From Oryzias latipes (Eukaryota > Chordata > Actinopteri > Beloniformes > Adrianichthyidae): a stretch of 64,000 nt of DNA. The stretch's first letter is position 1, and every line of letters begins with the position of its first letter. Position numbers and translations under genes: made by a program. Where the stretch lies: contig NC_019868.2 of the NCBI RefSeq assembly GCF_002234675.1, positions 8,301,447 through 8,365,446 on the forward strand, in the 5' to 3' direction. The notes under the pieces are model-generated. The model was given only the letters and a program-made list of their open reading frames with translations, did no database searches and was not told the DNA's origin. Positions 1 through 19,319 of the stretch are shown one piece after another.

Positions 1-28
1 ATTCATCCGATCCCCTGTTTTGCGGCAG

Positions 29-4403
<4,375 letters not shown>

Positions 4404-4611
4404 GAAGAGAAGGTTCTCAGGCTCTCATCGTCCCCACAAAAAAAAAAATCTGAAGCTTTAATGAACATAAAAACTTAGTGACTAATTTATTAATATTATT
4501 TCTGTGTGCAGAGTACGCTGGACAACCAAAGCTATCAAAAGTTAGCCTTTAAACTACCTTCACAATGTATGGCAAGCGAAAGGGGTCTCAAAATCGCTAG
4601 GAAAAGCAGAG

Positions 4612-4822
4612 TATCCCTTGTGCTATCTTAGATGACCCCACCCTTTCATTGACGTGTTCTTCCTACCATGACAAAGGTGGATGAAGGTGGAAAGATTTAA
4701 TGTAATCCATGGACACCAGTGAAGATCACAAATCATTGAAGAAAAAAGGTTCAGAGCACTGTCTAGTGGGTCTAGATGACCCAACTCCCAATGTTAAAGT
4801 GCCTAGGATAGCACAAGGGTTA
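4612..4822 (+). mobile_element. Mosaic TTAA MITE at the duplication joint
   Basis: The bases around 4641-4650 (CCCTTTCATT) agree with the copy at 8162. From 4654 rightward (GTGTTCTTCC, then ATGAAGGTGG) they agree with the copy at 1101. The element is therefore a recombinant of the two outer copies. Confidence 0.9.
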
Positions 4823-4885
4823 CAAAAGCTTTTAAATGAGCAAAAGTGACTGATGTCATTAGGTAATAACTTATATTTATTTTTC

Positions 4886-5480
4886 TTTAAAGTCTAACTC
4901 CAATCATCTTTTGATCTATTTTCAAAGTGTTCCCAGTGATCTTTTAGTTATGATGATGATGCAGTTTTTAGCCAAAATCAAAAGACCTGTGTTGTTTCCA
5001 CGGAGACGGTTCCTGGATGAGTTCATTAGAAATTCACCTCTCAGTGGTGGGCGGGACTGTTTTGCCGCCAATTAAGCCTGCCCCCCACTTCCCATCACCC
5101 ATCTTAAAGCCCCTCGCACTCCCAACCTAACATTAGCGATGCAAAAAAAACCGCGAGCAATATTGGAGCTATTTAGTCGCGCAGCTTTGAGCCAGACGTA
5201 CATGAATCTAGCCGTATGCAAGTGGATGTATCAGAATACAGCATCGCAGGGAGCTTGTGGGCCGCCTAGTGTTTTTTCTACGTCACAAATAAGCTCTTTT
5301 TCAAACTGGAATTTTTCTGGTTCCTGCTCCTGATTTACAACGAGTTTAATAAAGAAATACTCAGAAATGCAGTTTAAAGCTTAGTTTTCTTTATAAATAT
5401 CCTTCATCATTGGAAAAATGCCACAAGAACATGTTAAGCACAGCAAAAAAAAACATGTTCATCAGAGTCGGACTTTAATA
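4886..5480 (-). mobile_element. TTTAAAG-TIR element (in duplication unit 2)
   Basis: Duplicate of 1376-1971 carried by the tandem duplication, with one A fewer in an internal A-run. Confidence 0.75.
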
Positions 5481-5923
5481 GTTTTCTCCTGAGAAATATA
5501 TGTGCTTTCTGTCATAATTTAAAACAGGGCAAACTGACAGATTTGAAGTTTGACACCATCGTTTATGCTACTCAAAAGATCCACCTGCTGCTCCCATAGT
5601 CAAACTGTTTACATTTTTTCTAAAGGATAACTGCCACAGAAGACATTTAGAAGATTAGAGACTATCACAGATAAGCATGTGAGTTCAAGCAGCTTGATGT
5701 TTCTGTTACTACAGACTTCCTGTTCAGGAGCCCAGAACTACCTTCAAAGACATTCCGTTCAAACTCAAAAGTGTTAGATCGCACCGTCTGCCTCTGAATC
5801 AATGTGGATTTCATGAAAAAGAACTACGTAGACACCATTGTTGAAACCAAAATTATAAAAAAAAAGCTGGACTGGTATTGACCGCAAAAAGAAACGGCAT
5901 TCTCTAAAGCTTGTGGAAGAATG

Positions 5924-5926
5924 ATT

Positions 5927-6002
<76 letters not shown>
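5924..6002 (+). repeat. GATA microsatellite, long copy
   Basis: About nineteen GATA units occupy the position equivalent to 2414-2453 in duplication unit 2. The difference is ten units, the main divergence between the two duplicates. Confidence 0.98.
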
Positions 6003-6627
6003 TGCCTTTACTGTCCTTCATAAAAAATTGTTTGACCAGATGAGATGTTTGAAAAGGCACATCAGTGTGCATGGATACAAAAATTAAATTGCTATAGAAC
6101 AGGATGGTGTGATAGTTCTGAGACTGTGTTGCTGCGCAGTGTCTTGAATTTGCAGGATACATTTAATTATCAACACTATCAAAGCAATCAGGAGGGAAAT
6201 GTGCTGGCTAGTGTCAGAAAGCTTGGTTTCCGTCTGATCATAGGTCTACCAACAGCATAGAAACCCAAAACACTGATAACCTCCAAAATTGACTAAGAAC
6301 AAAACTCTAGACTACAGCGGTCCTTTTTTCGCCAAGAATAATCTGCGATAAATAAAATATGTTTTACAATAATAGATGTTTTGGGGCTGGTAAACTCCCC
6401 ACGACACACTTTATACGTTTCTCAGACAGACATGAACATTTTCATACTTTTCTCTCTCGTAAAGACTCTCAAAGTTCAAACCTTCATAGTAAAAGAAGTC
6501 CAGTAAAAAAAACAAAAAAAAACTGCTGAACGCATGCTGTACAGGACAAACGGCGAGAAGATTGACAGTTCTCTACACCCAATCAGGACGAGGAACACAA
6601 TACCATGTCAATAAATACTTTGATTAA

Positions 6628-6840
6628 TTAACCCTTGAGCTATCTTAGATGACCCCACCCTTACATTGACGTGTTCTCCCTACCATGACAAAGGTGGATA
6701 AAGGTGGAAAGATTTCATGTAATCCATGGACACCAGTGAAGATCACAAATCACTGAAGAAAAAAGGTTTAGCGCACTGTCTAGTGGGTCTAGATGACCCA
6801 ACTCCCAATGTTAAAGTGCCTAGGATAGCACAAGGGATAA
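6628..6840 (+). mobile_element. TTAA-flanked MITE, copy 4
   Basis: Counterpart of the element at 3078 in duplication unit 2, preserved with the same flanks. Confidence 0.85.
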
Positions 6841-7318
6841 ACATGGCTGGCATGCACTGAAAAATCTGCAAAACAGTGTGTTTGTGAAAGGTGAACTTCC
6901 ATACAATGAGGGGCTGCTGCGTCCTGAAACGCCCCTTTACAAGCTTTGATCTAAATCCTGTTGAACTTCCTGAAACACCCCGTCTACAGAAGATACTTTT
7001 CAGACCTGAAACACTTGAAGCAGTTTGCTCCATGAAAGTAGATCACTTTACCTGCTAACAGGTGAAAAAAGTCACATAAGATGTGCATATAAAAAAAAGG
7101 TCACCCAAAAGTAATCCCAAAAAAATAGGAATACAATTGCTTTTATCTAGGCCTGTTTCAATAGTTTGTGTTTGTAAATGATTCAAAAGCACAATCCATT
7201 TTTCATGGGAATATTTTTAGAGACATTTTTAATAGATCTTGTTGTCCAATGTGGGCCACAGTGACACGATGAACCGTATTTTTTTGATTGGTGAAATAAT
7301 CTGGAGTCTTCTTTTCAG

Positions 7319-7953
7319 GTTTCATTGTGTTTGCTGTTTGTGTTGTGGGAAGCAGCTTGGTCCTCATCTTCGCCGTGGCTCCACGGTTTGGCCAGAAGAA
7401 CGTGCTGGTCTACATCCTGATCTGCTCTGTGATTGGTTCACTCTCCGTGTCTTGCGTGAAGGGGCTGGGCATTGGCATCAAAGAGCTGTTTTCTGGGACA
7501 GCGGTGCTGAAGGAACCCCTCTTCTGGTCCTTGGTCATCTGCCTGGTCATCTGTGTTAGCGTTCAGATTAATTACCTGAACAGAGCCCTCGACATCTTCA
7601 ACACCTCCATCGTCACCCCAATCTACTACGTCTTCTTCACGACATCCGTCATGGCTTGCTCGGCCATCCTCTTCAAAGAGTGGCTGCGTATGACTGCAGA
7701 CGGAGTCGTTGGAACGATCAGTGGATTCCTCACCATCATTCTAGGAATATTCCTCCTCCATGCCTTCAAGGACATCCCATTCCATTGGAACTCCCTCCCT
7801 CTTTATCTGCAGAAGGATCCTCGAGACTTTTCACGGGGTCAGCAGCCATATGAGACTCTCTCTAGCCGCGATCTGGAAACGGAGGGGGAAGCCGGGTTGT
7901 CCAAGTCTGGACGCCTGAACGGCGGGTGGAGACAGCATCAGAGTACAGCCTGA
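7319..7953 (+). CDS. Duplicate copy of the nipa2 terminal exon
   Basis: This repeats 3769-4403 at a 3550-bp offset with the same 3' splice site (CTTTTCAG), reading frame and stop codon, and encodes the same 211-residue tail. No copy of exons 1-4 lies between the two, so it cannot be a complete second gene. It is either an alternative terminal exon for the same transporter, reached by skipping the first copy, or an unused passenger. Both copies encode the same protein, so protein-level consequences are not expected; 3' end choice and transcript length could differ. A false duplication in the assembly, with two haplotypes placed in tandem, would look the same. Confidence 0.85.
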
Positions 7954-8161
7954 GAAGAGAAGGTTCTCAGGCTCTCATCGTCCCCACAAAAAAAAAAATC
8001 TGAAGCTTTAATGAACATAAAAACTTAGTGACTAATTTATTAATATTATTTCTGTGTGCAGAGTACGCTGGACAACCAAAGCTATCAAAAGTTAGCCTTT
8101 AAACTACCTTCACAATGTATGGCAAGCGAAAGGGGTCTCAAAATCGCTAGGAAAAGCAGAG

Positions 8162-8524
8162 TAACCCTTGTGCTATCTTAGATGACCCCACCCTTTCATT
8201 GACATGTTCTCCCTACCATGACAAAGGTGGATAAAGGTGGAAAGATTTCATGTAATGCATGGACACCAGTGAAGATCACAAATCATTGAAGAAAAAAGGT
8301 TCAGCGCACTGTCTAGTGGGTCTAGATGACCCAACTCCTAAGGTCCTGAACCTTTTTTCATGTAATAAAAGGTTAATATTGTAACCTTTTTTCTTCGATG
8401 ATTTGTGATGTTCACTGGTGTCCATGGATTACATGAAATCTTTCCACCTTTATCCACCTTTGTCATGGTAGGGAGAACCCGTCAATGTAAGGGTGGGGTC
8501 ATATAAGATAGCACAAGGGTTAAA
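8162..8524. mobile_element. Fold-back composite of two TTAA MITEs
   Basis: A plus-oriented copy runs from 8162 to about 8343. After a ~35-bp spacer, the left portion of the element returns in reverse orientation (about 8380-8524). Both outer ends are therefore the same MITE end, giving a long inverted repeat of roughly 140-150 bp per arm. Confidence 0.85.
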
Positions 8525-9556
8525 CCAGGTTAAATTTTGACCAATCAAATCCAAATCCATTCGGATTTGGTAGTGACGTATGGATTGTGATTTGTGCCCT
8601 AGTCTTTCATATATCGGAATAGAGCTGTGAAAGAAAAAGCCTGGAGCAAGATTTAAGAGATTTCCACCACTTCAACATTTCACTCCAAGCCTCTTTCAAC
8701 TGTAGGTGGTGGATATCCACTAGTAAACTGGAGAAAAAGAAGTTCCTTTCTGCTTCTCCAGTATGGAGACCATAGGATATACTGACACGCGTTCAAGAAC
8801 CCGAGTTGTTGAACGAGTGTCACATGACCAGTGTGCAGCTTTACGCCACACCTACTTATTACTTATTTCAAAAAATTGTTTTATATTGTTCTCTTTACAG
8901 ACCAAAAATACTGAGTATAATTTATCCCAAAATGAATGTCTATCATTTTGCATTTGTTTGTGTATGAACGAAAAATTTTAACATTTAACTTTTACCTCTC
9001 AAAACCAGATAGTGCCTTCTGCTTCTGAAAGTAAATACTTCATAGTTTTGCAGATCTGTGCTCCTGTTTGGTGAGATTTCCTCAGCAGCACTGAAGCCTG
9101 TCAGTCATTTTAAAGCACTGCTAAAAGGACTGCTAAAAAACTCTGGATACACATTCACAATGTCACAGTTTGATATTTGTTTTGGAATTTTCTTCAAAAA
9201 CTTTGTTTGTTCAGTGATCAGTTTTAATTTATTATTGCATTGTTAAGTAAACTGGGCTTAGGGGCAATTTGCATCCGTTTCGTTTCAACCTCAAAATAAA
9301 GCTGCTGCTTTTCTCCTCAGAAATGAAAGAAATGACCCTGAAGGTAAAAATCAGTCCATGGAGGGATTTTGCATTCTGTAAAGTGAAGATCAATTCAGTT
9401 TGGTCAAGATTTTTTGTCTCCAGCCCAAACTAATCTGTTTTTTTTTGGGGTAAACCAGTTCATTAAACAATATCTTCCTGTTTTAGGTTTGTTTGTTTAA
9501 GGTCTTGTTAGTAAAAACTATTGAAAACAATTTTCTGGTGGATGGACAGACATTTC
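8525..9556. other. Intergenic stretch between nipa2 and timm8a
   Basis: AT-rich sequence with short open frames only (for example 8763-8981) and no recognisable protein, RNA gene or full-length repeat. Confidence 0.6.
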
Positions 9557-9562
9557 TTTATT
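9557..9562 (-). terminator. Candidate polyadenylation signal of timm8a
   Basis: TTTATT on the plus strand reads AATAAA on the minus strand, about 395 bp past the timm8a stop. It would give a ~0.4-kb 3' UTR. Open frames on both strands across 9493-9835 are best explained as UTR. Confidence 0.55.
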
Positions 9563-9957
9563 GCATGTACAGCTCAGATCCTTCAGGGTGTGTGCACACG
9601 GTTCGGTCAACCCGTGAAGGAGTCCTGGTTTGTGGTAAAGTCCTCGATATCCAAAAGTTCCCAGATGTGTCCCTCTGCCAGTGGATAGTAACAACATAGC
9701 TCGAACTGTTACTTTACTTGAATTCTTCAGCTGACACAGCTGCCAGGACACCCCAGTCCAAGCAATACTTCCATACCAGCAGAGGACAACACTACATTTA
9801 TGTACGACTCCATGCTTGGTGTTAGTCTCAGGCACTTTTGACAGAAATAAACCCTAAAGTTCTCCTTCTTTCTTAGTTGTGAGATCCATCAGGGTCAACA
9901 GCTTCACTCAGAAGCTGCAGATGTGCGTGAACCTCCTCGTCCTTTCAGCGACACATT

Positions 9958-11669
9958 TTATTCTAACATGCTGTCCGAGAACCCGCCCTTGCCCCTCTGA
10001 GTCTGTTCCAATCTGTTGAGAATAAACTGGCTGGTGTCTATGAATCGCTCCACGCAGTTCACAAAACACGATTCCGTCCTGGAGTCTAGTTTGGGCCCAG
10101 GTTTGTCCATGCACTTTTCCTGGAGACACACAACATACATGTTAAGAATAAAGAAAGACTTTTTAAGCTGTATTACCACCACTAACTGTAAGGCATAGTG
10201 CCTTTAAGAATTTATATATGTACCTTCAACAAAACAGAATTTTGTCTGATTATTTATAAGTGTACACACAACGCTCAACTATACAATTGTAGGGATTGTT
10301 ACGGAACACAATTTTTTATTTTATGACTGAAAACGATGTTTTAGCTTGGGCTGATAGGTCGTAATGACCATTATTGCATTTGAATGGATTAATGTCAGCT
10401 TTTAAAGCAAAAAAGTGTAAGACACCAACAACATGAAGTCATCAACATATGGAACTAGCCGTCTACAGGTGGATGCATCAAAATAGAGTATAATTCTAGC
10501 TTGCCGATTGTAGCTTCTATGTCACAAATACAAGCTTTTTCCAACTGCAATTTTTTGTTTGCTCCAGATTCCCAATGATTAAAAAAAAAAAAAACACTCA
10601 AAAATGCAATTTCAAGCTTAATAAATTTTCCTTTATGGTTTTCCATTGTCATCAGAAAAACACCACAAGAACGTGTTAAAAACACAGTTCTCATCAGAGT
10701 GACCAATTCAAAATAAGATATATTTTAGGACAGTCCTTTCCTAGTATTGCGAGAATCCTCGAACCATCCTAGCTAGGGGTGGGCCGATATAGTTTTCCCC
10801 TGCAGCTGTGGCCAATAGCTGAAATGTGCCAATATCTAAGAGTCTATAGTTACACAAATTTAGATTTCCTTTTTGTTTCTAAAATAGAAATGCACAACTT
10901 TTCCTTTACTGGACAAACACATTGTACTACACCTTTTTGACATACAGCAAAGGATCTGATAGGAACAAGTATCATTTTAAAACTTTTATATAAATATATC
11001 TGCAAGGATTCAGACCATTTATTGACTAATGGGCATAACTGTAAACCATAAGCTCCCCATTGCCAGGGATGAACGTCACATACTTGATTAAACCGTAATT
11101 AACATCGATATACATATATAATCAATATACATGACTATAAATTAGTAATATATCAATGGTAATTAAATATCGTTTGACTAACAACGTCTAAATGGTAGTT
11201 CAAGACATATACCTGTTTTTTTTTATATACGTCCACTTCCGGTTAAATAAGATAAACAATGTTCTCCACAAGAAATTAACTCTTGTTTTATTTGGGGCTT
11301 TTTGTTACAAGCAGAGAACAATAAAGCTTTATCAAAACAACATCTGAACCTGGAAAACGTGCACGGCGATGACGTTCTCTCCGAGTTCACAAACGGACCG
11401 GTATTTGCCTAAAACGCGGGATCACGTTAGGTTATACACAAACACCAAAGGTCAACATCTAAAATAAACCTTTAAACAAAACTTCACAAACGTTTCCTGC
11501 TTCTGTTTTATTGCTGTTTTAGATGCAAACGGGTGCGCTGTCGAAAAGCTCTGCTTACCCAGCAAACCTCCGTCATTTGATGCACAAGCTGCTGAAACCT
11601 CTGCTTCTGAGACTCGATTTCGATGAAATGTTGAAGCTGAGGGTCAGCGGTTGCTCCTTGCCCGTCCAT
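9958..11669 (-). CDS. timm8a: Mitochondrial import chaperone TIMM8A (small Tim)
   Basis: Two coding exons, 11559-11669 (37 residues, ATG to TGG) and 9958-10119 (53 residues plus stop), give a 90-residue protein, close to human TIMM8A (97). Small Tim proteins form hexamers in the mitochondrial intermembrane space (Tim8-Tim13 here) that escort hydrophobic precursors to the inner membrane. The twin CX3C motif that forms two disulfides is visible: CWEKC, which spans the exon junction, and CFVNC. The segments [21 protein letters not shown] and [13 protein letters not shown] are near-identical to the vertebrate protein. There is no presequence, as expected for this import route. The gene ends upstream of btk on the same strand, the same neighbour relation as in human Xq22. 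The orphan paralogue TIMM8B is less likely given this position. Confidence 0.95.
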
Positions 11670-13074
11670 AGTTTCTTCAAATATGTTGTTGTAGCTCTAT
11701 TCTTTATATTAATTATAGAAATATGTTGCCGAGTTTGCTGACCTTCACGTGTGTGAATGAACGACGGGAAGCCGGAAGTGATTCAGCCAATCACACAACG
11801 CGTTTGTGGGGCCGCATACGTAAGCGGTCAACGTTTATATATTGCTAAATTTCATATTCACAAAATTAAATTTGCTAACAAAAAAACAGGATTCTTCTTA
11901 CTGAAATTTGAACTGTAGCAATATTCAAATTGATCCCGCTTCAATAAATAAAAAGGCTCAAAAAACGGTTAACATCTCAAAGTCTTTTGTATGACACAAG
12001 TTAACTCACGCATTTCTATTTTTATTTACGTATTTATTTCCGTATGTGATTGATTTATTTGGTTATTATTGATCACCAATTTCTCTAAAAATTTATATTA
12101 CTTATAATTTTGTTCTCAATAGTTAATAATTTCAAAAGATCAAAACAATGTTGTTTTGTAGTTAGAACTGCGTTTTATTCTTGTATTGTTATAAATGTTG
12201 AATTTTGCATTATATTCTGCAAATGTTCAAATAAACAATATTTAAAATTTATGAAAATTGCTGCAAAACATCATGTTATACAAAAATGTAAACAGTGAAG
12301 TTATGTTTAGATTTGGATAATATTAAACCAAAAGAGACCGTTTTAAACACAAAACCCCAAACATTTGAAAGCCTAGCATACTTGGCTTTATTTGTGCAAA
12401 ACATAAGCTTACACTGCATTAAAAAAACAAATCGAACTAAATGTTGTCTACATTCCAGACAGACTTACACTCAAAGGAAAAGATAATAGTTGTCAGAGAT
12501 AAGTGGAAATATGGACAGTCCAGCTGAATGCATTTTTACAAATAAAATGTAAAAGCAAGTGAGTAATTGTGATATTTTGACAGTCAAATATTCACATTAC
12601 AGAGGATATTTGTATGGTCTTTGAGCCCTGTATTCAAACTGGTAACAGTTTTTATGATTGTGTTTATCTTCCAGGAACAGACAGAGATGCTGCGCTGTGG
12701 AGGTGGGTCTGAGGTCTACTGGAGCTCATACAGAAGATCCTGGACAATCAGCACCAGGTCTTGAAAGGTGGGCCTTTCGTCTGGTTTCTAAGTGTAAAGC
12801 AAAGAGCAACATTTCTAATAATACTGAAATGATTTTTCGTTTCGAATTCTTTGCGGGAGTTAAAATAAAATTCGACGGCTCACTTACATCATGCCAGCAG
12901 CTTGTCATAATTTTGTAGACTCTTTCGTTGGCCAGCTGAGGGCGGTAGAGACGGAAGCCATGTGAAACCTGGTCCACAATTTCTGAGTTGTTGAGGCGTT
13001 CATATGGAAGTCTACCCAAAGTGTACACCTCCCACATCAGCACCCCTGATAAAGAGCGAGCAGTAAGCATGTTA

Positions 13075-13317
<243 letters not shown>

Positions 13318-13433
13318 TCAGAAACCAGGAAGGGTTTTACCTTGATAGACCAAAGTCAGTCACTTTGACTGTGCCATTTGCATCTACTAAGCAGTTCCTG
13401 GCAGCCTGCAGATAAAACAGTGCCCTTGATTCA

Positions 13434-13820
<387 letters not shown>

Positions 13821-13883
13821 TCAGAGGTTTTGAAAACTACATTCACCACCTGGATGTTCCTTGACGGGGTTTAGCTGTGCTTA

Positions 13884-14078
<195 letters not shown>

Positions 14079-14940
14079 TTAAATAGGTCCTTTTGTGATT
14101 GCAGGCTTTTTTACCCCCACACAAGAACTTAAACTTAAACTCTAATCGAACCCTCCGAGGATCTTTGGCACTTAAATTGCTCGCAAAGAAATAAATAGTT
14201 GATTCATCATCAAATGTTAAAAAAAAAGGATTTAGAGTCTGCTACAGATATACTCTTACCATAGCCGAGTCCTGCCGTTGACGGAGGTCGCGCCCGATTA
14301 GACACAATATGCTTCAGCCTGCAAACCATACCTGGAGATAAGAAAAGCAGCTGAAACCTCCTCACTTAGGTTGACAGTTTGATAGCAACGGTGACAGATG
14401 CATGGAGGACAGTAGTTTGCTGTACTGCCATTAGGTTTAAAAATAGGTAAAAGGAACGCCGCAGGAAACGTGGCACATTATCGAACCAAATCTGCATTTT
14501 TTAATGTGTTTTGTAACTTTCATCAAGTCCAATACCCAATCATGCAGCTTTCAACTTGTGCCTTCTTATATATAATTCAGTGGTCTTTTTTGTTTTGTTC
14601 ACAAGGATGGTTTATTTAATATTCCCACTAACCACTGCAGTCTTTTAATGTAAAATGTGGTCTTCTTCATTTGCTTCTTTTTTTTTTTTTACAAAAATTT
14701 GTTTTTTCATGCTGTTTTGTTTTAAGCCCATTTCAGTCTGTGGTGTTAACATATAGAATGAACTGGTGTCAGTGGACTCAAAAGAAATTCAAAATTCTAA
14801 TCGCAATCATAATGAAGTTTTAGTCAAGATTATTTATTTCTGCTGATATTTTGGTAAAGGTTTCTCAGGGTTTCCCGCTGTTGAGTAATTTCCTGTTAGC
14901 ATGAGCTGGCTCTATTTATACTGTTTTGCATACTGGTCTA

Positions 14941-15171
<231 letters not shown>

Positions 15172-15546
15172 TTAGTGTCCACATCTTCTTATTCTTATAA
15201 CTGTTATTTTATTATTTTATGTGCTGCTTGCACTGTGGGGTGAGAGTGCCCACAGTGCTGGGCTGTATGTCTTGTGTATGCAGAATATTTGACAATAAAG
15301 CTAACTTTGACTTTGACTTTGACAGTAACTATATTACAGTTTATCCTCAGAGTAAACCACAGTACAGATCAGCTTAAATAGTAAGATTAGCCCAAATTTG
15401 GCATAAAAAGATTTACATCTTTCTCTCTGCGACCAGCCGTTTCCGCTTTCATTTTGCACAGTTCTTCTTTTCATAAGTTTACACATGACTGACGCCAAAG
15501 GAGCAACCATAAAAAAATGGTGGCAGTGTTTCCACAAGTTTACTCA

Positions 15547-15642
<96 letters not shown>

Positions 15643-16745
15643 TTAAGAGTTTCAGAAAAAAAGTTCTGGTTCTAGTTCGGAAGGAAACAAAAAAAACATG
15701 CTGTAGTCGCAGCATTTATTTACCTCAGACTTTAACAGCTGTTCTGCTTGACTGCGGTTCATGTTCTTGCAGTACCAACTGTCGAAAACAACAGAACTGT
15801 CTTTTTCTTACTGCTTTTTACCTCCAGAATTCATGAAATTGGCAATTAAATACATCTGTGCCAATCTGATACAACGCATAAACATTTATCATTTTAAATT
15901 AAACATTTGAAAGTCTTAGAAACAGAACATAACCATTTTCAGGGCAGAAAGGTGGTACTCACTGAAATCTTTCAAGGCCGGACTCTGCTTCTGCAACATA
16001 ATTACTTGGTATGTAGCCTTCTTTCCTGTAAAATATAATCAAGATCTCTTATTGCAATTAGTAGAATATTTTTTAGGTATTTGTCAAAACAAATTCAAAT
16101 ATTACTATATTTTCTGCACTGTAAGGCACACTTAAAATTTGCTTTAATTATTTTCAAACCCAGAACGCCTTATATGCGGATTCATTCTGCTTGTGTTTAC
16201 TGATGTCAAAGGGATTTTTAGAGGTACACGGTGTTTTTGTGAATACACACTAGTGCTGCTAATGTGTAGCGGTGTCGGACTGTGTTTTTTTTTCTGTTAC
16301 TGTACTAACTAAGTTGGGAGTTAGTGTAATCACAGTAACGTTTGTTTTTAGAGATATCAGTTTGGTTTTTTTATGTTTCAAACAAGGTTGGGAGTTACAG
16401 ATGTTGTGAGCACGCCAACACAGCTAACGTGTAGCGTGCTATAAACAAGTTCTAGAATTACTGTGACCTCAGTTAGTAAAGTCTGACTGATGAATTTATC
16501 TCTAACACTTTTGTCTTGCCTTATTTATGACACAAGCTCAAACATACACCATTCATTGACGGTGCGCCTTCTGATCTTTTGCGCCCTATAGTGTGGAAAA
16601 TTCTATCTGCCTTCCATCTGTAATGCCTTAATTTAATTTTTAGACTTTTACTGCTGTGAGCAAAGAGAAATAAGTAGCGTTTTTAGCATACAAATACAAA
16701 TGTGTTTGTAAGGGTCCAAAGTAAAGTGGTTTATGTTATTCTTTA

Positions 16746-17024
<279 letters not shown>

Positions 17025-17176
17025 TTAATTATTTATTTTATTAGAGACCTAAAGTTACCCTTACCTCTGATGGGGTCGGTGGAAGAGGCTTTCTAGTCGA
17101 CCTCGTTCTAGATGCATAACCTTCAACAATAAATTTCATATTTGGATCAGCTGTTAAATTGTTGAAAAATGTATCA

Positions 17177-17404
<228 letters not shown>

Positions 17405-19112
17405 TCACAAACAAGAAGTGACATATACAGAATATTGAGACACAGAATGCAAGTCTGTGTGGACTTACGTTCTTTTAGCTTTGTAATCCACTCGGTACGA
17501 CTGTTCTCAGACTTTGCAAAGATGTATAGAGGCCCTTCATCGTAGACCACCTGAGGCAAAAATCACAGTCTCCGTTTTTATTTATTTCATTTACCCCAAC
17601 ACTTCACCTTAGCTGCATTCACTCAAATTTAACACAAGGGTTTACTTGTGCCTCTGAATGTTAATCACTCTTTAAATATTTGAATAAATGCCAATGCGTA
17701 CAATGTCTTATATCTATTTACTAACTAAACTCAATAAAAATGTAAGATCATAATTTAAAAGCTACTGAATTCAGGAGGATGTGGAGATTGACTGGTTTAA
17801 TGGAACTAATTCTTTCTTATGTTGCCAGTTAGCAAGGCAGACTCCTATCAAGACATATTATGAAATATATATATAATATTGTTGCTACTTTTTGCCCACG
17901 TTTTGGTGCTGCAGTGCTTAAATGTCCTTGTTGTGGAACAGACAGTACAGTTACTCCCATTACTTACCATTCAGCTCATTGGCAACACCTGCATTGTTCT
18001 GAAATCCCCTGGTTCATCTGAGACAGTTTCACTTCTTAAAGAAGACACTTTCATAGTTTTTGTCTGTAAGAGCTTTGGGGAGTCTTCTTTTTTGTATACA
18101 TTGAATTCATTGGAAAAAGAATTGGATGCAAAGCAAAATGTTTGTTGGCACACTTTAAAAGATAAAAGTGGTATAGATGATGTAGGATGTTATAATCTAT
18201 GGGCTCTATTGGAAACTTAAGTGAAAGCAAAAGTAAATAAGTAATAGTTTTGGGATGGGAAGTCTGAAAAACTGGATGAATGCTTTTTGAAGCTTGTACA
18301 AATCGGTTTAGATTAAAATGAAGCTTGTTATTTAAAAAGAATAAACTCTACCTGGAAAGCAAACCTTCGCTCCTGTGGAGCGTTGGGCTCTGTCTCGACC
18401 GTCTCCACACACTTTATCTTCTCAACATCAACGGAACCCCTCAGACCTTTTCGCTTCTGCTCACACACAAGGAAAAAGTTGGAGTCTTTTGAGTGCATCG
18501 GCTGTAATGCCCGGTTTATACTTACAGCGATTGGCCATCACATTAATCGCATAGTGTCCCTACTGCATTGCGCTGTCTAGTTAATTCTAAAGTTGGCCGG
18601 TTTCGCTTGCGACTGGCCTTCATGGCTGTGATGAACTTCTGAGTGGCGTTTATACTATTGTGTCCAGCATTTCCGTGGTTTGGTATTTTCAACATGGCTG
18701 ACATCTTGCTGCGTTGGCGAACACGCAGGTACACAATGGTCAATTTTCTTAACACAGTTGTCCGCTCTATCTGACTCTGTACCCCCGCATGTGTATCATA
18801 GAGGCTACGGTATTTCCTAATGTCTTCAATCATCAGCAATGTTAAAAAAGACACTATTTTCTGGATCGAGGTTGCTCTGCCATCGCGTCTTCTGATCACT
18901 TGAAACAACTGTAGTTTCAATAGCGCGATATGTACGTGATTGTACTACAGGTGTAAAATTCCAATCCTGGATGATGTCATCAACCTGTGTCGCATTTCGC
19001 AGCGATTGGGCCGATTCCTTTCCAATGGCTTTGCGGCCGATGCCACCTGAGCAATTACAAATCACTTTAAAGTCTAAACTGGGTATAAGATGCTTTAAAC
19101 AACATCCATTCA

Positions 19113-19319
<207 letters not shown>

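Larger units (their letters stand above)
4615..8164 (+). repeat. Tandem duplication unit 2 (3550 bp)
   Basis: This unit follows unit 1 with no spacer and ends at the MITE core at 8165. The 40-bp length excess over unit 1 equals ten extra GATA units. The near-perfect identity, including intronic sequence, indicates a very recent event or an assembly artefact. The 5' ~30 bp of its first MITE match the downstream MITE (8162 on), while the rest matches the upstream MITE (1101 on). That is the signature of unequal homologous recombination. Confidence 0.95.
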